Shown piece by piece: positions 31,848 through 37,904 of a DNA stretch of 37,904 nucleotides (position 1 is its first letter; each line of letters begins with the position of its first letter). Under the pieces are notes generated by a model. It saw only the letters and a list, made by a program, of their open reading frames with translations, made no database searches and was not told the DNA's origin. Source of the stretch: an uncultured Bacteroidales bacterium. Its GTDB lineage: Bacteria; Bacteroidota; Bacteroidia; Bacteroidales; F082. The position numbers and the translations under genes were made by a program. The stretch is from positions 1 to 37,904 of the forward strand of contig CAMZAM010000019.1 of assembly GCA_947304185.1 (NCBI GenBank), given 5' to 3'.

Positions 31848-34385
31848 ATGAAAAAGCTACTCTTATTAGTCATAGTTTTATTATCTTTTAGTTCTTTGTT
31901 AACAGCTAATCCTGTTGATGTTAACGAAGCAAAGGCTCTCGGACAGAAGTTTATGGGTGCTGATGTGTCATTGGCATACACTGCATACGCCGACAGGGGT
32001 GAGGCGTGTTTTTATGTCTTCAACGTCGGTGAGTCGGGTTTCGTCATCATGTCGGCCGATGACTTCTATCGTCCTATCATAGGATATTCGAATAACGGTA
32101 AATTTGATGTCGACAACATACCTCCTGCGTTACAGGATTATCTCGATGGCATCGTTGCTGGACGTAGCGTTGACAGGACGACGAACATTGCAGCGGCTCC
32201 TGACGTCGCCGCTGACTGGCAGATGCTAGCAAAAACCGGCCGTCTTGTGTCGAGAAACGGTGGCAAAGGCGTCGATTATCTCGTGCAGACTCAATGGAAC
32301 CAGGGCTATCCATATAATTATTTTTGCCCTGACGATCCTAGCGGTGATCATGGCCATGCCATAGTGGGCTGTCTGGCAACAGCCATGGCGCAACTGGTGG
32401 CCTTCTGGAAATATCCTGAACATGGCTACGGCAGTCATTGCTACAATCACGACGTCTATGGTCAGATTTGTGCCGATTTCCAGAATACATATTACGACTG
32501 GGATCACATAGCGAATAAAGTCAATGAGAACTCACCGATTGAGGAGATTGAGGCGGCGGCTACGATAAGCTTCCACTGCGGTGTGATGATAGATATGGGC
32601 TACGGCCCTGACGGCAGCGGCGGTGCATCAAGCCCTATCCCAGGTGCCATGCACACCTATCTAAGCTATAGCGATGCATGTATACAATATCGTCGCGATG
32701 ATTTCGAGACTGAGACATGGAAAGACATGGTTCGTGAGCAGTTCGACATGGGTTGGCCAATGTATTACGGAGGCTGCGACGACGGCTGCCATGCTTTCAT
32801 CTGCGATGGCTATGATGACTACGATATGTTCCACTTTAACCTTGGCTGGGGTGGCAGTTCCGACGGATGGTACATCATCGACAAGGCTCCTTATACCAAT
32901 CCCGCCGATGCTATGTTCAACTTCGTTCCGCAGGGGGTCTATGATGCCACACCGAGCGCTCCGACGAACCTCACGGTGACACCGACGTCCGACACCTCGT
33001 TTGAAGCTGTTTTAAGCTGGACCAATCCTACGACATACCTTGATGGAACACCTATTACGAATATCGACAGAGTGTACATCATGCGTAACAACAACATATG
33101 CCATCAGATTACTGAAGGCATCGAGGTCGGCGGTACGATGACGTTTACTGACCGCGTGCCTTATTACAACAACTATCAATATAAGGTGTTTGTGGAAAGC
33201 AACGGTCGCAGAGGCAAGCAGGTTATACAAAACAATGTGACTCTCGGTCCTACATGCGACTGGAGAGTGGTGATGACAACCACCGACTTCCATGGCTGGA
33301 AAGGTAACTATATCTCGGTTTACAATATGGCTGACAAAGAGGTCGCGCAGTTTACCATGACATCGTCATCTCCTGTTGCACCACATGCTGATCTCCCAGT
33401 CGGACGTTTGAAATTCGTTTGGACGGCATCGAATGATACAATTGATAATTTGTCATTCAATATTTATGATTCGCAGAATGTCAGCTTATATTCGTTCTTT
33501 GGCTCATCGAGCGAGTTAAGCAACGGCGTGTTTTTTGAGACTAACAACGGATGTGGAAATACCGGAGTTTGCGACGCGCCTGTCATTACGGATGGTTATT
33601 CAGCTGATGATGACGCTGTGATTGAATGGGACGGCACCTTGGGTGATGCCTACGCTTTCTGCGTGTATCGCGATGATGTCATCTATCAGATGGTCACAGA
33701 CAACTCGGAGCCATTTATCGACACCGACACCGGCGGCATTGGTCATTGCTATAATGTCAGTATCTTATGCCAGAACGGAGAGTCGGAATTGTCGGAGATG
33801 AACTGTGTATCTGTTGGCAATGCCTGCAATCCGCCACGGAATGTATGGTATTATCTGCAAAATAACGGCCGTCCTGTCATAACATGGGATGAACCTGAAT
33901 TTAGTCAGGATCTCAGCGCATTCTTCGTTTACAGGAAATGCGATAACGATGATTATCAACGTGTGAAGATTGTATCTCCTACGAAATTTGAATACAAAGA
34001 GAATGTGCCTCTTGATATGGGGCACTGGTATTATTACAAGGTGGTTGCATATTATCAGGATATCGACTGCTATTCGATACCGGCCAAATCGCCTTATGGC
34101 AACGAGTATTTTGTGAAGATATATGTTTCGCCTGAGGGGGTTGATGAAAACATGACTCAAGATGTTGAGATTTATCCTAATCCGGCTAAGGATTTATTGA
34201 CGATTAAGGCTGAAAATGTCACTAACGTGATGATTTACAACTCGGTAGGTCAAAAGGTCTATGATGCCACGATCGCTTCGTCGGAAGTTTCAATAAATCT
34301 TGGTGGTTTCGATGCGGGTGTTTATTTGGTGAAAGCCGTCGTTGGCGGTGAAGTCGTCACCCGAAAGATATCAGTGATGAAATAA
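31848..34385 (+). CDS. C10 family cysteine protease with T9SS sorting domain, copy 3
   Basis: An 845-residue paralogue, 61 bases after copy 2 with a hairpin between. Signal peptide cut after A20 (LTA/NPVD), propeptide, catalytic domain with C175 in HAIVGCLATAMAQ, H315 in DGCHAFICDGY, and N331 in FHFNLGWGG (Leu where SpeB has Trp). The HA before the nucleophile motif is nearer to SpeB than in copies 1 and 2. The C-terminal modules match copy 2 closely (WYYLQNNGRPVITWDEPE ... YYYKVVAYYQDIDCYSIPA), followed by the T9SS domain IYPNPAKDLLTIKAENVTN ... RKISVMK. A strong terminator follows, closing the three-gene cluster. Confidence 0.92.
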   Translation: MKKLLLLVIVLLSFSSLLTANPVDVNEAKALGQKFMGADVSLAYTAYADRGEACFYVFNVGESGFVIMSADDFYRPIIGYSNNGKFDVDNIPPALQDYLDGIVAGRSVDRTTNIAAAPDVAADWQMLAKTGRLVSRNGGKGVDYLVQTQWNQGYPYNYFCPDDPSGDHGHAIVGCLATAMAQLVAFWKYPEHGYGSHCYNHDVYGQICADFQNTYYDWDHIANKVNENSPIEEIEAAATISFHCGVMIDMGYGPDGSGGASSPIPGAMHTYLSYSDACIQYRRDDFETETWKDMVREQFDMGWPMYYGGCDDGCHAFICDGYDDYDMFHFNLGWGGSSDGWYIIDKAPYTNPADAMFNFVPQGVYDATPSAPTNLTVTPTSDTSFEAVLSWTNPTTYLDGTPITNIDRVYIMRNNNICHQITEGIEVGGTMTFTDRVPYYNNYQYKVFVESNGRRGKQVIQNNVTLGPTCDWRVVMTTTDFHGWKGNYISVYNMADKEVAQFTMTSSSPVAPHADLPVGRLKFVWTASNDTIDNLSFNIYDSQNVSLYSFFGSSSELSNGVFFETNNGCGNTGVCDAPVITDGYSADDDAVIEWDGTLGDAYAFCVYRDDVIYQMVTDNSEPFIDTDTGGIGHCYNVSILCQNGESELSEMNCVSVGNACNPPRNVWYYLQNNGRPVITWDEPEFSQDLSAFFVYRKCDNDDYQRVKIVSPTKFEYKENVPLDMGHWYYYKVVAYYQDIDCYSIPAKSPYGNEYFVKIYVSPEGVDENMTQDVEIYPNPAKDLLTIKAENVTNVMIYNSVGQKVYDATIASSEVSINLGGFDAGVYLVKAVVGGEVVTRKISVMK

Positions 34386-34386
34386 T

Positions 34387-34414
34387 AAAAAAAGGAGCGT
34401 GAGCTCCTTTTTTT
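34387..34414. terminator. Bidirectional rho-independent terminator
   Basis: GGAGC/GCTCC (34394-34407) with a GTGA tetraloop is flanked by seven A (34387-34393) and seven T (34408-34414), which extend the stem. It lies between the convergent ends of protease copy 3 and folA and overlaps the folA stop by 2 bases, so it can end both units. Confidence 0.9.
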
Positions 34415-34910
34415 ATTTCTTGCGTTCCCAAGTTTCGAATCGATAACTGCAGTCGATCTGCGGGTCGTCGTCGATGACCTCAAGGTCGATAAGTTCCCAT
34501 TCGTCGAAGTTGATAATAGGGAAGAAGGTGTCGGCTTCGAAGCTCTTCTCTATGCGTGTGAGATAGAGTTTGTCGGCCTTTGGCAGGAACTGTTCGTAGA
34601 TCATGCCGCCGCCCATGATGAAGATCTCTGGCTCATCTTTCACGAGTTCAAGCGCTGCCGGGATTGACGGCGCAAACTCGAAGCCTTCCGGGGCCTTGTC
34701 AAGACGGTCGGATATGATGACGTTACGGCGTTTCGGCAGCGCTTTCTGCCCAGGCAATGAGAGCCAGGTGTTGTGGCCCATCACCACGCATTTGCCAGTG
34801 GTCACTTCCTTAAAGTGTTTCAGGTCGTTTGATAAGTGAACGATGAGGTCGTTCTTTCTGCCGATGGCGCGATTCTCGGCTATTGCTACGATAATTGATA
34901 TTTTTGTCAT
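34413..34910 (-). CDS. folA: Dihydrofolate reductase
   Basis: FolA reduces dihydrofolate to tetrahydrofolate with NADPH, regenerating the cofactor oxidised by ThyA. The 165-residue protein has the start ISIIVAIAENRAIGRKNDL, active-site acid D29 (D27 in E. coli) in SNDLKHFK, the NADPH motif GKCVVMGHNTW, and IFMGGGMIY-type GG motif near residue 97. The near-universal tryptophan of the active-site loop (W22 in E. coli) is Val24 here, encoded GTT. It starts 3 bases after the thyA stop, so it is the last gene of a permease-thyA-folA operon. Confidence 0.94.
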   Translation of the reverse strand: MTKISIIVAIAENRAIGRKNDLIVHLSNDLKHFKEVTTGKCVVMGHNTWLSLPGQKALPKRRNVIISDRLDKAPEGFEFAPSIPAALELVKDEPEIFIMGGGMIYEQFLPKADKLYLTRIEKSFEADTFFPIINFDEWELIDLEVIDDDPQIDCSYRFETWERKK

Positions 34911-34913
34911 AAT

Positions 34914-35741
34914 TTAAATTGATACTGGTGCCTTGATGGCATCGTAAGGGTTATAATTTTCTAATGTAAAATCTTCGTATTTGAAATCGAACAAACTCTT
35001 GACTTCGGGGTTGAGTTTCATCGTCGGGAGTGGGCGCGGCTCACGTGAGAGCTGCAGCTTCACCTGCTCGATGTGGTTGTTGTAGATGTGCACGTCGCCG
35101 AAGGTGTGGACGAAATCGCCTGGCTCGAGACCGCACACCTGTGCCATCATCATTGTCAACAAGGAATATGACGCGATGTTGAATGGCACTCCGAGGAACA
35201 CATCGGCTGAGCGTTGATAGAGCTGGCACGAGAGCTTGTTGTTTGCCACATAGAACTGGAAGAAGGCGTGACAAGGAGGCAGTGCTGCCTTGCCAGCGGC
35301 TACATTCTTTGCGAAGTCCTTCTCATGCTCGTCGGGCAGGACGCTCGGGTTCCAGGCAGTCACAATGTGTCGACGGCTGTTAGGATTGTTCTTAATGCTG
35401 TCGATGACCTGCTGAATCTGGTCTATGCCTTCGTTGTTCCAGTTTCTCCACTGAGCCCCGTAAACAGGCCCCAAGTCGCCGTCGGCATTAGCCCACTCAT
35501 CCCATATCGTCACCTTATTGTCGTGAAGATATTTGATGTTGGTGTCGCCTTTGATAAGCCACAGCAACTCGTAAATGATCGACTTGAGGTGAGTCTTCTT
35601 GGTCGTTACGAGCGGGAAGCCCTCAGAGAGGTTAAATCGCATCTGATGCCCGAAAATGCTGATGGTTCCGGTGCCAGTGCGATCGCCTTTCTGCACTCCC
35701 TCGTCGAGGATCCGCTGAAGTAAGTCAAGATATTGTCTCAT
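34914..35741 (-). CDS. thyA: Thymidylate synthase
   Basis: ThyA methylates dUMP to dTMP using methylene-tetrahydrofolate. The 275-residue protein has the phosphate-binding RTGTGT loop (R21), the WDEWAN segment, catalytic C157 in [12 protein letters not shown], the [15 protein letters not shown] motif and the C-terminal KAPVSI. A short insertion ([15 protein letters not shown]) before the catalytic cysteine explains the slightly greater length than E. coli (264). The ATG shares one base with the stop of the upstream permease gene (TAATG), showing translational coupling. Confidence 0.96.
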   Translation of the reverse strand: MRQYLDLLQRILDEGVQKGDRTGTGTISIFGHQMRFNLSEGFPLVTTKKTHLKSIIYELLWLIKGDTNIKYLHDNKVTIWDEWANADGDLGPVYGAQWRNWNNEGIDQIQQVIDSIKNNPNSRRHIVTAWNPSVLPDEHEKDFAKNVAAGKAALPPCHAFFQFYVANNKLSCQLYQRSADVFLGVPFNIASYSLLTMMMAQVCGLEPGDFVHTFGDVHIYNNHIEQVKLQLSREPRPLPTMKLNPEVKSLFDFKYEDFTLENYNPYDAIKAPVSI

Positions 35742-37021
35742 TATTTTATCTCTTCAGGGTTATGTTTGTATTTGAATACAATGGCGAACACCACTGCCAC
35801 AACCAATGCGTAGGCTGCAAATATGAACCACGATGTCTGCCAGCCTGATGCCACCATCTCGTGTGTTGCGCCAGATGCCGCTGGATTGTTAACAAAATGA
35901 TTTACAATGGCTTGTGCGCTTAAAGTACCCACTGTGGCACCTATGCCGTTGGTCATCAGGAAGAAAAGACCCTGAGCCGATGAACGTATGCCTTGATCAG
36001 TTTCTTTGTCAACGAATAGTGATCCACTGATGTTGAAGAAGTCGAAAGCTACGCCATAGACTATGCATGAGAGTATGAAGAGCCATACGCCGCTGCCAGG
36101 GTTGCCGAGGCCGAAGAAGCCGAAACGGAGCACCCAGGCGAACATTGCGATGAGCATCACTTTTTTGATACCGTATCTACGTAAGAAGAACGGGATCAAC
36201 AAGATACATAGTGTTTCGGATACTTGCGACAACGATATCAGGATGTTTGCGTGTTGCACGCCGAAGGTGTTCCTATAAATGTCGATATTCTCGAAATGTG
36301 TGATATAAGGGTTGGCGAAGCTGTTGGTTATCTGCAGTGACACGCCAAGAAGCATTGAGAATATGAAGAAAAATGCCATTCTTTTCTCTTTAAACAATGC
36401 AAAAGCACGAAGGCCGAGCTTCTCGACAAATGAGGTGTTGCTTGCTTTGTTGAGTGGGCATGCCGGGAGAGTGAAGGCGTACAGGCCAAGTAGGATGCCG
36501 ATGCCTCCACTTACTGCGAACTGTTCGGCTGAGCGCTGGAATCCGAGGAGGTCGACAATCCACATGGTGCAGATGAAACCGATGGTTCCGAACACACGGA
36601 TAGGAGGGAAGGCCTTGACGGTGTCGAGACCGGCCTTATCCAAAGCGTTATAAGCCACAGAGTTGGAGATAGCAAGCGTTGGCATGTAGAACGCTACAGC
36701 TAATGAATATAAGGTAAATAGTGGCCCGAACTGAACAGCGTCGCCCATCGTGATACCGTAGTAAGCTGCTCCAAGCATGGCGGCGCCTGAGATGAGATGG
36801 CACAATCCCAAGGTTTTCTGGGCAGGAATCCATCTGTCGGCGATGATGCCAACCAAAGCAGGCATGAAGATTGACACAATGCCCTGAATCGAATAAAAAA
36901 TACCGATATGGGATGCCAGTCCATGGCAGTGGAGGTAGGTTCCCATACATGTCAGATAAGCTCCCCATACCGCAAACTGCAGGAAGTTCATCACGATCAA
37001 ACGAAACTTGATACCTTTCAT
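35741..37021 (-). CDS. MFS nucleoside:H+ symporter (NupG-like)
   Basis: A 426-residue inner-membrane protein with about 12 hydrophobic segments. The start [25 protein letters not shown] and the [15 protein letters not shown] loop between helices 2 and 3 are typical of the nucleoside:proton symporter family (NupG/XapB) in the major facilitator superfamily, which imports purine and pyrimidine nucleosides. The context fits: it leads an overlapping operon with thyA and folA, joining nucleoside salvage and thymidylate synthesis. Exact substrate is unproven. A -7 box lies at 37075-37082. Confidence 0.85.
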   Translation of the reverse strand: MKGIKFRLIVMNFLQFAVWGAYLTCMGTYLHCHGLASHIGIFYSIQGIVSIFMPALVGIIADRWIPAQKTLGLCHLISGAAMLGAAYYGITMGDAVQFGPLFTLYSLAVAFYMPTLAISNSVAYNALDKAGLDTVKAFPPIRVFGTIGFICTMWIVDLLGFQRSAEQFAVSGGIGILLGLYAFTLPACPLNKASNTSFVEKLGLRAFALFKEKRMAFFFIFSMLLGVSLQITNSFANPYITHFENIDIYRNTFGVQHANILISLSQVSETLCILLIPFFLRRYGIKKVMLIAMFAWVLRFGFFGLGNPGSGVWLFILSCIVYGVAFDFFNISGSLFVDKETDQGIRSSAQGLFFLMTNGIGATVGTLSAQAIVNHFVNNPAASGATHEMVASGWQTSWFIFAAYALVVAVVFAIVFKYKHNPEEIK

Positions 37022-37074
37022 ATTCTGAAAATTTTAATTATCTGCTCTTTTATTAAATAAGGTATGCACCGCTA

Positions 37075-37082
37075 CAAAATTA
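37075..37082 (-). promoter_or_regulatory. -7 promoter box for the permease-thyA-folA operon
   Basis: The minus strand reads TAATTTTG, a TAnnTTTG match 53 bases before the ATG. TTTG candidates upstream give spacers of 15 or 24 bases, neither ideal. Confidence 0.45.
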
Positions 37083-37141
37083 CAAAAATTATTCTGACAA
37101 ATAACGCAAAAATAAATTTTCATAAAAATTAAATTTTTTTC

Positions 37142-37172
37142 TTTGATAAGAAAAATATTATTCGGAAATTTG
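37142..37172 (+). promoter_or_regulatory. Promoter for the membrane pyrophosphatase gene
   Basis: TTTG (37142-37145), a 19-base spacer and GAAATTTG (37165-37172, one mismatch to TAnnTTTG) read toward the ATG at 37235, implying a leader of about 55 bases. Confidence 0.45.
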
Positions 37173-37234
37173 CAAGTTCAAATATTGATAAAGAAAATAG
37201 AGTGAAAAATTAATATTAACTAAAATTTTTGCGT

Positions 37235-37904
37235 ATGAATTGGGTAATTTATTTGGTTCTCGCAGCGTCAATTTTAGCTTTGTCATTTGCTTTTTATTTC
37301 TATAAAAGCATGATGAAGGGTGACGAGGGAACAGATTTGATGAAGAAGATCGCTTCGCACGTCAGAAGAGGTGCTATGGCGTATCTCAAACAACAGTACA
37401 AGGTCGTCATCATTGTGTTTATCGTGTTGGCGGTGTTGTTCTTTGTGATGAGCCTGTTTGACTTACAGAACGGCTGGGTGTGGTTCGCATTCCTCACTGG
37501 CGGTTTCTTCTCGGGCTTGGCAGGATTCTTCGGCATGAAGACCGCTACATTTGCTTCGGCACGTACAGCCAACGCAGCTCGTAAGTCGTTGAACAGCGGC
37601 TTGCAGGTCGCATTCCGTTCTGGTGCCGTTATGGGTCTCGTGGTCGTCGGCCTCGCATTGCTCGACGTGTCGGTATGGTTCATCGTTCTCGACCACTTCA
37701 TTGGCGTTGAGAATCACCTGGTTATCATCACAACAACCATGTTGACATTCGGTATGGGTGCTTCAACACAGGCTTTGTTCGCCCGTGTGGGTGGCGGTAT
37801 CTACACCAAAGCCGCTGACGTCGGTGCTGACCTCGTCGGTAAGACAGAATACAACATCCCTGAGGATGACCCGCGTAACCCTGCTACCATCGCCGATAAC
37901 GTCG
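37235..37904 (+). CDS. hppA: Membrane-bound ion-pumping pyrophosphatase, 5' part
   Basis: The frame opens with ATG at 37235 (MNWVIYLVLAASILALSF) and is still open at the window end, giving 223 residues of a protein that is usually about 730. HppA uses pyrophosphate hydrolysis to pump H+ or Na+ across the inner membrane. Visible are four to five membrane helices and the family signature: GMGASTQALFARVGGGIYTKAADVGADLVGK, followed by YNIPEDDPRNPATIADNV, which carries the acidic pyrophosphate/Mg-binding residues. Ion specificity depends on residues beyond the window. It has its own promoter. Confidence 0.95.
   Translation, partial: MNWVIYLVLAASILALSFAFYFYKSMMKGDEGTDLMKKIASHVRRGAMAYLKQQYKVVIIVFIVLAVLFFVMSLFDLQNGWVWFAFLTGGFFSGLAGFFGMKTATFASARTANAARKSLNSGLQVAFRSGAVMGLVVVGLALLDVSVWFIVLDHFIGVENHLVIITTTMLTFGMGASTQALFARVGGGIYTKAADVGADLVGKTEYNIPEDDPRNPATIADNV

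Noticed and set aside
37300..37701. 133-codon open frame on the minus strand at the window end
   Set aside because: Antisense to the strongly conserved membrane pyrophosphatase frame that begins at 37235.

Overview
The window looks like a chromosomal segment of a type IX secretion (T9SS)-bearing Bacteroidales bacterium, possibly from a gut or rumen community. The evidence is Bacteroidota-specific genes (PorT, DUF5683, DUF3276 and a DUF7935-like protein, a LolA gene directly after ftsK, C10 proteases with T9SS sorting tails), promoters of the TTTG / TAnnTTTG type, almost no Shine-Dalgarno sites, and a parAB-DUF5683-dapB-lepB-ftsK order typical of the phylum. Genus Bacteroides itself lacks T9SS, so it is an unlikely host. 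The genus cannot be named from this sequence alone. There is no phage, plasmid, IS or CRISPR signal.

Layout. 1-49: 5' part of tRNA-Glu. 166-3247 (minus): aspartate aminotransferase, heptose-phosphate kinase, PorT. 3370-5848 (plus): a small membrane-anchored protein, then lipid A genes lpxD and lpxC; LpxC ends without the FabZ domain usually fused to it in Bacteroidota. 5845-14589 (minus): a tightly packed run read in the order parA, parB, DUF5683, dapB, lepB, ftsK, lolA, glycosyltransferase, joining chromosome segregation, lysine/peptidoglycan precursor supply, protein export and envelope building. 14741-16698 (minus): a PUR-domain protein, an SGNH hydrolase and a DEDDh exonuclease. 16772-20026 (plus): a tricorn-like S41 protease. 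20088-21020 (minus): an unknown lipoprotein with an internal duplication.

21113-26215 is the most interesting region: a helix-turn-helix/S24 LexA-like autoprotease, divergent from a Y-family DNA polymerase and a second, short DnaE polymerase with a degenerate PHP domain. This has the logic of the SOS mutagenesis cassettes (imuB/dnaE2, umuDC) but with a different regulator and no imuA. The divergent promoters each hold the same 11-base element CGTATTAAAAT in the same place between the promoter boxes, a strong candidate operator. A large compound hairpin lies just before the polymerase start. A 156-residue unknown protein is convergent with the polymerase gene.

26891-34385 (plus) holds three tandem paralogous C10 cysteine proteases, each with a signal peptide cut after residue 20, a propeptide, a catalytic domain, Fn3-like modules and a T9SS C-terminal sorting domain: LepB and PorT, both in this window, would act on their export. 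34413-37021 (minus) is an overlapping operon of a nucleoside permease, thymidylate synthase and dihydrofolate reductase, the last with an unusual Trp-to-Val change. From 37235 a membrane pyrophosphatase gene begins and runs off the window. No gene-free stretch exceeds about 230 bases.
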